The notes: generated by a model from the sequence alone, not told the origin. A stretch of 64,000 nucleotides of DNA from Hyphococcus luteus (GCF_002943565.1 NZ_PJCH01000015.1:186001-250000); one strand, 5' to 3'; shown: positions 45,334 to 54,552, counted from the stretch's first letter. Made by a program: numbers and translations.

Positions 45334-45792
45334 ATGATCCGACTAGTGCTCCTTGCGTTCACCCTTCTTTCGCTTCAGGCCTGCGTCTCCGTGCGTTCCT
45401 CGCATGGGTACGTGCTCGAAGCGGACCAGTCGTCGCTGACGGCCGAACCGGGATTCGACACCAAGGACTCCATCCTCGCCAAATATGGCGAGCCGTCGAT
45501 GATCGGCACATTCGACCGGGACGCCTGGTATTATCTTCACTCCACGAACCAGACCCGCGCTTTCTTCAAGCCCAAGACGACCTCGCGCACCGTGGTCGCC
45601 ATCCATTTCGACGATGAGGGTCAGGTGGAGGCCTACGACACCTACGACCTCAAAGACGGCGAAGACATCCGCCTCGTCCAGCGCGAGACGCCGACCCGCG
45701 GCAAGCAGCTCAATTTCTGGGAGCAGCTTCTGGGCAATGTGGGGGCGCTGCCCGCCTCGCTTGGCGAAGAAGGCCCGGTTCCGGGACAGTAA
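45334..45792 (+). CDS. bamE: Outer-membrane assembly lipoprotein BamE (SmpA)
   Basis: A 152-residue lipoprotein with lipobox LQAC (residues 14-17). The SmpA/OmlA domain is visible in AKYGEPSMIGTFDRDAWYYL and VVAIHFDDEGQVEAYDTYDL. It is part of the BAM complex that inserts beta-barrel proteins. The C-terminal ~35 residues form the tail FWEQLLGNVGALP common in alphaproteobacteria. Confidence 0.93.
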   Translation: MIRLVLLAFTLLSLQACVSVRSSHGYVLEADQSSLTAEPGFDTKDSILAKYGEPSMIGTFDRDAWYYLHSTNQTRAFFKPKTTSRTVVAIHFDDEGQVEAYDTYDLKDGEDIRLVQRETPTRGKQLNFWEQLLGNVGALPASLGEEGPVPGQ

Positions 45793-45896
45793 ACTCTGAG
45801 GCCTTACAGCTTCCAGCCCAAACGTCTTGTCACATGTCAGACAACCGTCAGATAATGACGGTAGCGTTGCTGACAGGGCGATAAGGAGTTGAGCTG

Positions 45897-46238
45897 ATGA
45901 GACTTCCTCACATTCTGAAAATTCTCGGGCTGGGCGCCGTTCTGATGCTGGCCAGCGGCTGCTGGTATCATACGCATTACGCTCACGGGCCGGCGCCGGT
46001 GAGATCGAACGTCGTTTACATCCGCAAGGCGCCGCCGCCGCCGCGTCATTATTCCAGACCGCCGAGGCCAACGGCCAGCGCAATCTGGATCTCGGGCTAC
46101 TGGAACTGGACCGGCGTCGAATTCGCCTGGGTCAGCGGCCATTGGGAGCGTCATCCGCCGCGGAACAAACGCTGGCGCGACGGGCGCTGGGTGCACACGG
46201 CGCGCGGCTGGTACTGGGTTCCCGGCGGCTGGTATTAA
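45897..46238 (+). CDS. YXWGXW-repeat lipoprotein
   Basis: A 113-residue protein: signal with lipobox (ASGC at 19-22), a Pro-rich linker (KAPPPPRHYSRPPRP), then short Trp/Tyr repeats (WISGYWNWTG, WVSGHWERHPP, WRDGRWVHT, YWVPGGWY). This is the YXWGXW repeat family, of unknown role in the envelope. AAGGAGTT precedes the ATG. Confidence 0.85.
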   Translation: MRLPHILKILGLGAVLMLASGCWYHTHYAHGPAPVRSNVVYIRKAPPPPRHYSRPPRPTASAIWISGYWNWTGVEFAWVSGHWERHPPRNKRWRDGRWVHTARGWYWVPGGWY

Positions 46239-46253
46239 GCCGCCGCGAAAGCG

Positions 46254-47243
46254 CTAGCGCTCCTTTTTGAAATGATCGTAGCCGGCTTCCGGCACAGGGA
46301 TCGGCGCGCCGGCCTCATCGAGAAACAGCACCCCCTCGCCGCGCGTCAGCGAACCGATGCGTGAGACTTCCGTGCGCGAGGCTTTCGCCGCGACGGTCAC
46401 TGACCGGCGCAGCGCCGGCGGCGCTGCGAAAAGTATTTCATAGTCGTCGCCAAAGCTGGCGAGCTTGGCGAGCGCCTTCCAACGGTTGTCCTGCGCCGCG
46501 ACCCACGCCGCTGCGCCCGGCGAGCGCGGCGCCGCCACCGCGTCGATTTCCGCGCGCAAGCCGGAGGCGCGCGCCAGATGGCCTGCGTCGGCGATAAGCC
46601 CGTCGGAAACGTCGATCGCCGCCGTCGCGAGCCCGGCCAGCGCGCCGCCAAGCACAAGACGCGGCTCCGGCAGGCGATAACGGCCGGTGAGCGACGCCTT
46701 GTCCACGGTCGTGAACTTGAACTCCTTGCGGATCGCCGCAAGACCGAGCCCCGCATCGCCGATTGTTCCGGACACGTACAAATCATCGCCTAGCGATGCG
46801 CCAGAGCGCGAAACCACGCCCTGCTTCGGCGGCGTTCCGAAAAAAGTCGCCGACAAGGTCAGCGGTCCGGCTTTCGCGCGATGCGCCGTCGTGTCGCCGC
46901 CATAAAGCGAAATACGGTATTTTTGCTGATCTTCGGCAAGACCGCGGGCGAAGAGTTCGATATCCTCGCGCTTTACATTCTGCGGCCAGACGCAGCCGAG
47001 AAAATAACCGACCGGCTTCGCGCCCTTCGCCGCCAGGTCCGACAAATTGACGCGAATGAGCTTTCTCGCCACCAGATCGAGCGGATCTTTCGGCAGGAAA
47101 TGCACGCCCGCCACCATGAGATCCTTGGTGACGACGAAATTCTGCGATTCAATCAGCGCCGCGTCGTCAGAAAGATTAAACGCCCCGGGCGCCGACGCCG
47201 TCAGAGGCGCAAAAACCTCACGGATAATGTCAAATTCGTTCAT
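46254..47243 (-). CDS. thiL: Thiamine-phosphate kinase ThiL
   Basis: A 329-residue enzyme that phosphorylates thiamine monophosphate to the diphosphate. Motifs: FNLSDDAALI (metal and phosphate site), GVHFLPKDPLDLVARKLIRVNLSDLAAKGAKP, LYGGDTTAH and AIDVSDGLIADAGHLARAS. It follows nusB by 27 bases, the usual order. Confidence 0.94.
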   Translation of the reverse strand: MNEFDIIREVFAPLTASAPGAFNLSDDAALIESQNFVVTKDLMVAGVHFLPKDPLDLVARKLIRVNLSDLAAKGAKPVGYFLGCVWPQNVKREDIELFARGLAEDQQKYRISLYGGDTTAHRAKAGPLTLSATFFGTPPKQGVVSRSGASLGDDLYVSGTIGDAGLGLAAIRKEFKFTTVDKASLTGRYRLPEPRLVLGGALAGLATAAIDVSDGLIADAGHLARASGLRAEIDAVAAPRSPGAAAWVAAQDNRWKALAKLASFGDDYEILFAAPPALRRSVTVAAKASRTEVSRIGSLTRGEGVLFLDEAGAPIPVPEAGYDHFKKER

Positions 47244-47270
47244 GCGCCCTTCGCGAGGACCCTTGCCCGT

Positions 47271-47768
47271 TTAAACCGTCAATTCGTCGCTGCGCGCTTC
47301 CTTCGCCGCCGCATCGAGAACCGCGTTGATAAAGCCTGGCTCGTCGCCGTCGAAAAAGGCGCGCGCCACATCCACATATTCGTTGATTACAACCTTATAG
47401 GGAACATCCGGCCGGCGGATCATCTCATAAAGCCCGGCGCGCAAGATCGCGCGCACGGTCGCATCGAGACGCGACAGGCGCCAGCCTTCGGTAAGCTGGC
47501 GTTGAAGGTAAGGATCGAGCTTCGATTGCGTCTCCACGGCGCCGCGCAGAATATCGGCGAAAAACGCCGCATCCGCCGCATGAAGTTTTTCACCTTCGAT
47601 CTCCTGACCGAGGCGGAAGTCCTTGAATTCGCGGATTGTCGCCTCGACACCCTGGCCGCCCTTTTCCATCTGGTAAAGCGCCTGCACGGCGGCGAGCCGT
47701 GCGGCGGAGCGCGGCGGCGCGCCTTCGCGGTGTTTGTCCTTGTTCGCGGTCATGACCATCGCGCCCAT
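47271..47768 (-). CDS. nusB: Transcription antitermination factor NusB
   Basis: A 165-residue protein: SAARLAAVQALYQME near the N-terminus, ATVRAILRAGLYEMIRRPDVPYKVVINEYVDVARAF in the helical core. It works with NusE in rRNA antitermination. The start at 47768 gives a few extra residues; the ATG at 47756 or 47750 may be the true one. Confidence 0.93.
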   Translation of the reverse strand: MGAMVMTANKDKHREGAPPRSAARLAAVQALYQMEKGGQGVEATIREFKDFRLGQEIEGEKLHAADAAFFADILRGAVETQSKLDPYLQRQLTEGWRLSRLDATVRAILRAGLYEMIRRPDVPYKVVINEYVDVARAFFDGDEPGFINAVLDAAAKEARSDELTV

Positions 47769-47780
47769 CCGGGCTCTCGC

Positions 47781-48248
47781 CTATCCTTCTTCGCGCTCGC
47801 CTTCTTCCATGCCGCCAAGAAATTCGCCGAAGTCCTTCGCCTCACGGAAGTTTTTGTAGACGGACGCATAGCGCACATAAGCGACGTCATCGAGCTTGGC
47901 GAGCCCTTCCATCACCATCTCGCCAATCAATTTCGACTCAATCTCGCTTTCGCCTGTGGCTTCGAGCCGCCGGACGATCCCTGAGACCATCTGCTCCACC
48001 CGCTCCGGGTCGAAATCGCGTTTTCTAAGGGCGACCATGATCGAGCGCATCAGCTTGTCGCGGTCGAAGGGCGCGCGCTTGCCGGTGTTCTTGATGACGA
48101 CGAGTTCGCGCAGCTGCACCCGCTCAAAGGTCGTGAAGCGCCCGCCGCAGGCCGAACATTCCCGGCGCCGGCGCACCGAGGCGCCGTCCTCTGCGGGACG
48201 GGAATCCTTCACCTGGGTGTCGTCGCTGCCGCAAAACGGACATCGCAT
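47781..48248 (-). CDS. nrdR: Transcriptional repressor NrdR
   Basis: A 155-residue regulator of ribonucleotide reductase genes. The zinc ribbon ([16 protein letters not shown] ... [19 protein letters not shown]) and the ATP-cone ([22 protein letters not shown]) are both complete. It lies between glyA and nusB; the riboflavin genes often found here are absent. Confidence 0.96.
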   Translation of the reverse strand: MRCPFCGSDDTQVKDSRPAEDGASVRRRRECSACGGRFTTFERVQLRELVVIKNTGKRAPFDRDKLMRSIMVALRKRDFDPERVEQMVSGIVRRLEATGESEIESKLIGEMVMEGLAKLDDVAYVRYASVYKNFREAKDFGEFLGGMEEGEREEG

Positions 48249-48289
48249 AGGCTGGCCTCCGGCATTTCAGCCCAGCGTTTCTACGCGAG

Positions 48290-49609
48290 TCAGCCGTAAA
48301 TGGGAAACCGGGCCGTCAGCGCCTCGACGCGGGCCCGGACGGCTTTTTCCACAGCCGGATCGGCCTCGCCCTTGGCGGCGAGCGCATCCAGCACTTCCGC
48401 CATCATCGCCCCGACTTCCCGGAACTCAGCCACGCCGAAGCCGCGGGTGGTGCCGGCCGGAGTGCCGATGCGGATGCCCGACGTGACGGTGAATTTCTCC
48501 GGATCGTTGGGAACGCCGTTCTTGTTGCAGGTGATGCCGGCGTTCTCGAGGCTGTGTTCGGCGGCGTTGCCTTTAACCCCTTTGGTGCTGAGATCGATCA
48601 GCGCCAGATGACTGTCCGTGCCGCCGGAGACCACCGCATAGCCCGCATCGACCAGCGTCGCGGCCAGCGCCTGGGCGTTGTCGACGACGGCTTGCGCATA
48701 AGTCTTGAATTCCGGGCGCAGCGCTTCGCCAAAGGCGACCGCCTTGGCGGCGACGATATGCATCAGGGGACCGCCCTGAATGCCCGGGAACAGCGCAGAC
48801 CGGATCTTCTTGGCGAGATCGGGATCATTAGTCAGCACCATGCCGCCGCGCGGGCCGCGCAACGTCTTGTGCGTCGTCGTAGTGACGACATGGGCGTGCT
48901 CAAGCGGGTTCGGATAGACGCCGCCAGCGACGAGACCGGCGAAATGCGCCATGTCGACCATGAAGATCGCCCCGACGCTGTCGGCGATTTCCCGGAAGCG
49001 CTTAAAGTCGATGATCCGCGAATAGGCGCTGCCGCCCGCCACAATCACCTTGGGTTTGTGCTCTTTGGCGAGGCTTTCGACCTGATCGAAGTCGATTCGG
49101 TGGTCGTCGTCGCGCACGCCGTAAGGGACGGCGTTGAACCATTTGCCGGACTGGTTCGCCGCGCCGCCATGGGTGAGGTGGCCCCCGGCGGCGAGATCCA
49201 TGCCGAGAAACGTGTCGCCCGGCTTCATGCAGGCCATGAAAACGCACTGATTGGCCTGGCTGCCGGAATGGGGCTGAACGATCGCCTCGGCGCAATTGAA
49301 GAGCTCTTTCGCCCTGGCGATGGCGATCTCTTCGACCTCGTCGACTTGGTCGCAACCGCCGTAATAGCGCCGCCCCGGATAGCCTTCCGCATATTTGTTG
49401 GTGAGAACCGATCCCGCCGCCTCAAGCACCGCCTTGGAGACGATGTTTTCCGAGGCGATCAGCTCGATCTGGTGCTGCTGACGGGCGAGTTCGCCTTTAA
49501 CCCATCCAAAGACCTCCTCATCCTGGCTGGCGAGGGAATCGGTAAAGAACCCCTCCGGCAGCTTGTAGGAAGATTCTGTCGTTTCAGTGACGAGTTTACT
49601 TGCGCTCAT
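48290..49609 (-). CDS. glyA: Serine hydroxymethyltransferase GlyA
   Basis: A 439-residue PLP enzyme converting serine and tetrahydrofolate to glycine and methylene-THF. Visible: [35 protein letters not shown], and the PLP lysine in [24 protein letters not shown] precedes the ATG. It heads the glyA-nrdR-nusB-thiL run. Confidence 0.97.
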   Translation of the reverse strand: MSASKLVTETTESSYKLPEGFFTDSLASQDEEVFGWVKGELARQQHQIELIASENIVSKAVLEAAGSVLTNKYAEGYPGRRYYGGCDQVDEVEEIAIARAKELFNCAEAIVQPHSGSQANQCVFMACMKPGDTFLGMDLAAGGHLTHGGAANQSGKWFNAVPYGVRDDDHRIDFDQVESLAKEHKPKVIVAGGSAYSRIIDFKRFREIADSVGAIFMVDMAHFAGLVAGGVYPNPLEHAHVVTTTTHKTLRGPRGGMVLTNDPDLAKKIRSALFPGIQGGPLMHIVAAKAVAFGEALRPEFKTYAQAVVDNAQALAATLVDAGYAVVSGGTDSHLALIDLSTKGVKGNAAEHSLENAGITCNKNGVPNDPEKFTVTSGIRIGTPAGTTRGFGVAEFREVGAMMAEVLDALAAKGEADPAVEKAVRARVEALTARFPIYG

Positions 49610-50006
49610 TCGGCCGGCTCCTAACAGCGTGCGGGCCCCGACGACGAGGCCCTCTAAAACTGCGGCGACATATAAGGGGGGCTGGCCCCAGCGGCAATGC
49701 CGGCCCGGAAAATCCGCATAATCAAGCCATTACCGGTCGCCGCAATGATTAGAAAGAATGATAACATGATTAGATGCAATGTTAGTCTTTCCTCATTTGG
49801 GGATAGGCTTGATTTCGCTCATAGAGGACTATTTTCACAGTCATTATGCTCGTTAACTTGCCATAGATGACAAGAGCAGCTACCGCCTAGGTGGGCTGTT
49901 GCCCAAGCGTGACAGTTGTTGCGTATTTTAAGATCCGCGGACCTCCGGGAAGGCAAGGGACAGCGAGAACGCTGTCGTCGGATAGTTCGCACTGGAGAAG
50001 ACTAGA
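49610..50006. promoter_or_regulatory. Divergent glyA/mucR regulatory region, AT-rich
   Basis: A 397-base region with no gene. From about 49740 to 49870 it is strikingly AT-rich for this genome. ATGATTAGA occurs twice, at 49745 and 49766, 21 bases apart, with AATGATAAC between. Two helical turns apart suggests a protein-binding region, perhaps for MucR itself, which binds AT-rich DNA. Confidence 0.5.
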
Positions 50007-50471
50007 ATGGCCACCAAAAAGACGGATTCCGTTGACCAGATCAGCGCAATCCACCTGGCGAGTGATATCGTCGCCGCCTATGTCGGAAACAACTCTGTTA
50101 AAGCCGACGAACTCCCGAACCTCCTTCATGATGTGTACAGCGCCGTAAACGGCCTCGCCGAGGAAGGCGCTGCATTTGTCGCCAACCGCGAGCCGGCCGT
50201 GCCGATCAACAAATCGGTGACGCCGGATTTCATCATCTGTCTGGAGGATGGTAAAAAGCTGAAAATGCTGAAGCGCTATCTGCGCACGCATTACAATCTG
50301 TCCCCGGAAGAATATCGTCGAAAATGGGGACTGCCGGCGGATTACCCGATGACAGCGCCAAATTACGCCAAGTCGCGTTCACGGCTCGCGAAAGACATCG
50401 GGCTCGGCACGACGGCGACGTCCAAGAAGCGCAAAACGGCGAAACGCAAAACAAGCCGCAAAAAAGCTTAA
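50007..50471 (+). CDS. mucR: MucR/Ros family transcriptional regulator
   Basis: A 154-residue regulator of the Ros/MucR family: SAIHLASDIVAAYVGNNSV, ICLEDGKKLKMLKRYLRTHY, EEYRRKWGLPADYPMTAPNYA, then a lysine-rich tail. The zinc-finger positions read Cys78, Asp81, Tyr91 and His95, so two of the Ros Cys2His2 ligands are replaced. In Caulobacter, MucR works with SciP and CtrA in the G1 phase. GGAGAAG precedes the ATG. Confidence 0.94.
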   Translation: MATKKTDSVDQISAIHLASDIVAAYVGNNSVKADELPNLLHDVYSAVNGLAEEGAAFVANREPAVPINKSVTPDFIICLEDGKKLKMLKRYLRTHYNLSPEEYRRKWGLPADYPMTAPNYAKSRSRLAKDIGLGTTATSKKRKTAKRKTSRKKA

Positions 50472-51057
50472 CGACGTCAATCTTTTCGCGCGTGACGGCA
50501 CGCGGCGGCGCAGGAAACGCCGCCGTGCGCGAGTGCGTGCGCCCGATAGCCACCATTTAAGGACTGGCGCGGCCCGACCGGACCGCATCGTCCGTAAAGA
50601 GTCCAATTTCAGCAAAAATTTTTGTGAATTTTATCGGGCGGCCCCTGCCCCGTTATTAACCCGCGCAGTCTTGAAGCGGGACGCATGCTGTCCCCTTCTG
50701 GAACGAGGCCCGCCGGCGCGCAACGCCCCGAAGGCCGATGCGGGTCCGCGCCGGCGCAGCGCGCCCTTGGGCAAGCGCGGTCGCATGTCTTGATATTGGT
50801 GGACAATTGCGGATTTCGGGGCCGGAAACGATCCTTTCGACACGCTCTTTGATGGCCGTTTTCCCCGCCGGGCAGGCGCGCGCGCCAAGCGTCGCATATA
50901 GATACAATTGTTGCTTATTCAGAAAGCGGAAACCGTATTTTTTCACGAATAATCAACCGCTTATAGAAGCTTTTACCCTGCTGTTTAGGCGTTTTTTAAA
51001 GACGCGCCCCTAGTCTGCGTCAACAACATAGTTGCGTTTTTAGGGGTTATAGAGCTC
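50472..51057. other. 586-base gap between mucR and sciP
   Basis: No frame here has a ribosome site or recognised motif. A GC-rich hairpin (about 50494-50525) follows mucR without a clear T-run. The part from about 50890 to 51057 is AT-rich and should hold the sciP promoter. A GAGTC (GANTC methylation) site is at 50599. I could not find a clean TTAA-N7-TTAA CtrA box. Confidence 0.45.
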
Positions 51058-51348
51058 ATGTCTGTCGTTGCTGACAACGCCGCGTCACCGGGAAAGTCCG
51101 ATGCCTATGTCATCGGACCGGACGGCACGCCGCTCACCTTGCAGGACTTGCCGCCGCCAACCACCAAGCGTTGGGTGATCCGCCGCAAGGCCGAAGTCGT
51201 CGCCGCCGTGCGCGGCGGTCTGTTGACGCTTGAAGAAGCGTGCAACCGCTACACGCTGACGGTCGAAGAATTTCTCTCCTGGCAGAAAGCGATCGATCAT
51301 CACGGTCTGCCGGGCCTGCGCGCGACGCGCGTTCAGCAATACCGTTAA
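51058..51348 (+). CDS. sciP: CtrA inhibitor SciP (DUF1153)
   Basis: A 96-residue protein nearly identical in layout to SciP: YVIGPDGTPLTLQDLPPP, TKRWVIRRKAEVVAAVRGGLL, EACNRYTLTVEEFLSWQ, AIDHHGLPGLRATRVQQYR, a helix-turn-helix. In Caulobacter it binds CtrA and DNA and blocks CtrA-activated genes. Its presence supports the alphaproteobacterial assignment. A terminator follows. Confidence 0.95.
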   Translation: MSVVADNAASPGKSDAYVIGPDGTPLTLQDLPPPTTKRWVIRRKAEVVAAVRGGLLTLEEACNRYTLTVEEFLSWQKAIDHHGLPGLRATRVQQYR

Positions 51349-51375
51349 TCCTCCCGCCACTTTCGGTTTTCGAAG

Positions 51376-51406
51376 CCCGCCGGCGCCCTCTTCCGGCGGG
51401 TTTTTC
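51376..51406 (+). terminator. Terminator after sciP
   Basis: 8-bp stem CCCGCCGG (51376-51383) pairing with CCGGCGGG (51393-51400), 9-base loop, followed by TTTTTC. Confidence 0.9.
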
Positions 51407-51546
51407 TTTGCGCTTAAGGGGCTTTCAGCCTGAGATTTCAACAGGCGCCGCGCCCCCTTGGAACAGCCCCCTCCCTCGCGCTATGGTTCATGGCTCAGTA
51501 ACCATTCCGGGCCTTTTCGCCCCAGTAACCCGCCGGTAGCGCGCCC

Positions 51547-52644
51547 ATGATGAAATTCATCGCCTCAGACGTTGAAACGGCGAAGGCGAAGGCGCGCCGG
51601 GCTCTGGGGGGCAAGACGGTGGTCATTTCCGTGCGTGACCTGCCGAGCGGCGATGTTGAGGTGACGGCGTCGGACAAGCCCGCGCCGGCGGCGCCGGAAC
51701 CGGCCCCGAAAGCGCAGTTCGCGGGCGCGGCGCGCGACGCGGTCGACGAAGGCCCGTTCAAGATGGGCGCGGGCGCGCGGCTCAACGAAAACATCGAGTC
51801 GAAGTTCTCCGCCGACGCGCTCGCAAAGCTGTCCAGCAGGCTCACCGGCGGCAAAGGCCAGCGCGCCCTCGACATGAGCGACGCCACCGTGCGCGCCATG
51901 GCGGAGATCCTGGCGCCGCACGGCATCGGCGAAGCCCTCCTCGCGGCGCTGATCGACGGCGCGCGCAAATCGCAGATCGACGAGGACCTCTACCGGCTCG
52001 AAACCGCGTTCGCGGAAGCCTTCACCTATGCGCCGCTGTCTTTCTCGCCGACGACGCCGATCATGCTGATGGGCCCGACCGGGGCGGGCAAGACCTCGAC
52101 CGCGGCGAAGCTCGCCGCAGCCGTGCAGGGCGGCGGCGCGAAGGCCAGCATCATCACCGCCGATGTGGGCCGCGCCGGCGCCATCGACCAGATCCGCGCC
52201 TATGGAGAAGCGCTGGGCGCCGATTATTTCATCGCCGAATCGCCGCTCGACGTGGCGCAGATCATCAAGTCGAACCGCCTCGGCGGCGCGGTGGTTTTCG
52301 ACACGCCCGGCGTCAGCCCGTACGATTCCGGCGACATCGCGGCGCTGCGCTCTTACCGCGAAGCGGCGGACGCAGAGCCCGTGCTCGTCCTTCCGGCCGG
52401 CGGCGACGCCGACGAATATGTGGACTGGGCGACCGCGTTCCGCGAGATCGGCGTCAAACGCTGCATCCTGACGAAATTCGACGCCACCAAACGCGTCGGC
52501 GCGGGACTGCGCGCGGCCTTCGAGACCGGGCTTGCGCTGGCGCATTTTTCCGAAACCCCGTTCATTTCCGAAGGGCTTTTGACGGCGAGCCCCGATTTTC
52601 TCGCGCGGCGCCTGATCGCGAGCCGGCCGGGACAGATCGGGTAA
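51547..52644 (+). CDS. FlhF-like SRP-family GTPase, apart from flagellar genes
   Basis: A 365-residue protein (or 364 from the second ATG at 51550). The N-terminal part (KFIASDVETAKAKARRALGG) resembles FlhF, then an Ala/Pro linker and the NG domain: G1 GPTGAGKTSTAAKLA, TADVGRAGAIDQIRAYGEAL, a G3 loop reading DTPGV instead of the usual DTAG, and G4 TKFDATKRVGAG. FlhF places polar flagella. No other flagellar gene is in the window. Confidence 0.83.
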   Translation: MMKFIASDVETAKAKARRALGGKTVVISVRDLPSGDVEVTASDKPAPAAPEPAPKAQFAGAARDAVDEGPFKMGAGARLNENIESKFSADALAKLSSRLTGGKGQRALDMSDATVRAMAEILAPHGIGEALLAALIDGARKSQIDEDLYRLETAFAEAFTYAPLSFSPTTPIMLMGPTGAGKTSTAAKLAAAVQGGGAKASIITADVGRAGAIDQIRAYGEALGADYFIAESPLDVAQIIKSNRLGGAVVFDTPGVSPYDSGDIAALRSYREAADAEPVLVLPAGGDADEYVDWATAFREIGVKRCILTKFDATKRVGAGLRAAFETGLALAHFSETPFISEGLLTASPDFLARRLIASRPGQIG

Positions 52645-52819
52645 AGACCGCGTCGCGTCTTCGTCTCTCCCATCCCCCGTGAAACAATTTGCGCAAAACC
52701 GATTTTCCTTTTCTTTTAAACGGCGTCTTCCCTGGCTTAGAGCCGAATTTGGCGCCATTTGCGGTAATTGTTCCACGCGGTGCTTTTTCATTTTTTCCGC
52801 CATCTATCCTTCTTCGAAT

Positions 52820-52902
52820 CCCCGCGCTTTAAGCGTGGGGTCTATTTCCATACGCGTATCACCGCCGAAGAGGCGGAATGGACGCCACGGTTAAACCGTG
52901 GC
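52820..52902. repeat. Three stem-loops in a row
   Basis: Hairpins at 52820-52840 (CCCCGCGCTT/AAGCGTGGGG, one G-T pair), 52862-52876 (CCGCC-GAAGA-GGCGG) and 52884-52902 (GCCACGG-TTAAA-CCGTGGC) lie between convergent genes. The first resembles IS200/IS605-type ends and REP elements. No transposase is present. Confidence 0.6.
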
Positions 52903-53084
52903 GAGTCGCAAGAAGAGAGTTCGGCCTTTCTTTCGTGAGTTCTGCGAAAATGCTTCCAGTCCTCACCCGCCTCGGCACGCATCATACCCCCGCCGGAAAA
53001 CCCGTGGATAGTTATCCCCGTCTTTTATTTCCGTGCTATCATGAACGGCGCCCGCCTGCCCGATCCGCAAAGAGCCGGGGCGCA

Positions 53085-53113
53085 AAGAAAAAGCGGGCCT
53101 TTAAAAGGCCCGC
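53085..53113 (-). terminator. Terminator for the LysM/M23 gene
   Basis: On the minus strand, GCGGGCC pairs with GGCCCGC around a short AT loop (53093-53113) and is followed by TTTTTCTTT. It lies about 83 bases after the stop of the LysM gene. The rest of the 52645-53195 gap holds only the stem-loops listed separately. Confidence 0.83.
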
Positions 53114-53195
53114 CAATTATGACTCAACTGTTTTTCTTCTTGATACGAATGAAATAGCTACGCAACCCATGCATCCGCACATGGGCAAGCGCGTA

Positions 53196-54410
53196 TTACG
53201 GTTTGCCGAGCAAGGCAACCGGATCGACGGCGTCGCTTTGCCGGCGGATTTCGAAATGCAGCTGCGGCGTCGTCACCGCGCCGGTCTGGCCGACTTTCGC
53301 GATCACCTGGCCTTTCCTGACCTGATCGCCCTTTTTGACCAGCATGGCGTCGTTATGGGCGTAGGCGGTGACGTAGCCGTCCTGATGTTTGACGAGCAGG
53401 AGATTGCCGAAGCCTTCAAGCTCCGAACCGCGATAGACCACCTGTCCGGCGGCGGCGGCGCGCACAGGCGCGCCCACCGGCGCGGCGATGTTCACGCCGT
53501 CATTGCGCCGGCCGAGATTGCCGGCGCCGAATTCGGAAATGACGGCGCCGTGCAGCGGCCAGTCGAACATCGATTTGGCGGAAGCCGGCTCCGGCTTCGT
53601 ATAGGAAACCGTGCGCGCGATTTCGGCGACGTCTTCGGATTGCGGCGTTTCAGCAGCTTTCTTCTGCGCCGGCGCTTTTTGAGCCGTCAGCAGCGGTTTC
53701 GCACCCGTCGGCGCCTGCGGGATCAAAAGCCGCTGGCCGATGTCGAGCGTATAAGGCGCGGCGATATTGTTGGCGGACGCGATATTCGCCGCCGGCACGC
53801 CCGAGCGGCGCGAAATCGAATACAGCGTATCGCCGGCGCGCACGGTGTAAAGCTCGTCCTTGGCCACGACCACGCGATGAGAAGCGCGATTGTGCGACGG
53901 CGCATCCGTTCTGAGCGCGACGGCGCCGTCCGGCAGTTTCAACGCCTGCCCGACTTTCAGCGTGTAGGGTTTTTTAAGATCGTTTTCGTCGATCACCGCC
54001 GCAGGGCTCACATTGAACTTGCGCGCGATGGCGTAGACCGTGTCGCCGCGCTGAACCTCGATATAGCCCTTGGCTCTATGAAGATGCGCTGGCGGCGTTG
54101 AAGAGACGGATGCTTTTTGCGCGCGGGCGCGCTCTTCATCGTCGAGATAGACCGCGGACAAGGGCGCCAGCTTCACCGGCTCGACCTCGGCGGAAGAGCG
54201 CGCTTTGAATTCAGGCTGGCGGTAAACCGGCGCCTGCGCAGTTTGCGCGCGGCGCGCCTGTTGCTCGCGGCGAATGTCGTCCGGCGAGTGATAGACGCGG
54301 GTCTGGCGCGAAGGATCGGAGCCGTAAACGACCGGCGCATGATTGTGAGAGCCGCAGGCCGTAACCGCCAGCACCGAAACCGTCGCCATCGCCCAACGCA
54401 TGCGTCTCAT
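53196..54410 (-). CDS. nlpD: LysM/M23 peptidoglycan lipoprotein (NlpD-like)
   Basis: A 404-residue protein. AGGAGGGGCG precedes the ATG; lipobox VTAC ends at about residue 19. Two LysM domains (IEVQRGDTVYAIARKFNV ... and YTVRAGDTLYSISRRSGV ...) are followed by an M23 domain (NDGVNIAAPVGAPVRAAAAGQVVY, NLLLVKHQDGYVTAYAHN, PQLHFEIRRQ). The first zinc histidine (usually GxxxHxGxD) is replaced: R-NDGVNIA lacks it, as in NlpD activators that are not themselves hydrolases. So it likely activates an amidase at division. Adjacent to surE, as usual. Confidence 0.92.
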   Translation of the reverse strand: MRRMRWAMATVSVLAVTACGSHNHAPVVYGSDPSRQTRVYHSPDDIRREQQARRAQTAQAPVYRQPEFKARSSAEVEPVKLAPLSAVYLDDEERARAQKASVSSTPPAHLHRAKGYIEVQRGDTVYAIARKFNVSPAAVIDENDLKKPYTLKVGQALKLPDGAVALRTDAPSHNRASHRVVVAKDELYTVRAGDTLYSISRRSGVPAANIASANNIAAPYTLDIGQRLLIPQAPTGAKPLLTAQKAPAQKKAAETPQSEDVAEIARTVSYTKPEPASAKSMFDWPLHGAVISEFGAGNLGRRNDGVNIAAPVGAPVRAAAAGQVVYRGSELEGFGNLLLVKHQDGYVTAYAHNDAMLVKKGDQVRKGQVIAKVGQTGAVTTPQLHFEIRRQSDAVDPVALLGKP

Positions 54411-54552
54411 CGCCCCTCCTAACGCAAGAAAAACCGCAGAAAACCCGCGTAATCTTATCCGCCGATTCGAGAGGACGTTTGCTTTCTTTGGTTAACGAAT
54501 CGTTAAGAAACGCCGCGCGGCTTAAGACTTCCGTCAGGATTTTTCCCCGCGC

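Noticed and set aside
50472-51057. CtrA box in the sciP upstream region
   Set aside because: Only TTAACC-like half sites and loosely similar TTTA pairs with wrong spacing are present.
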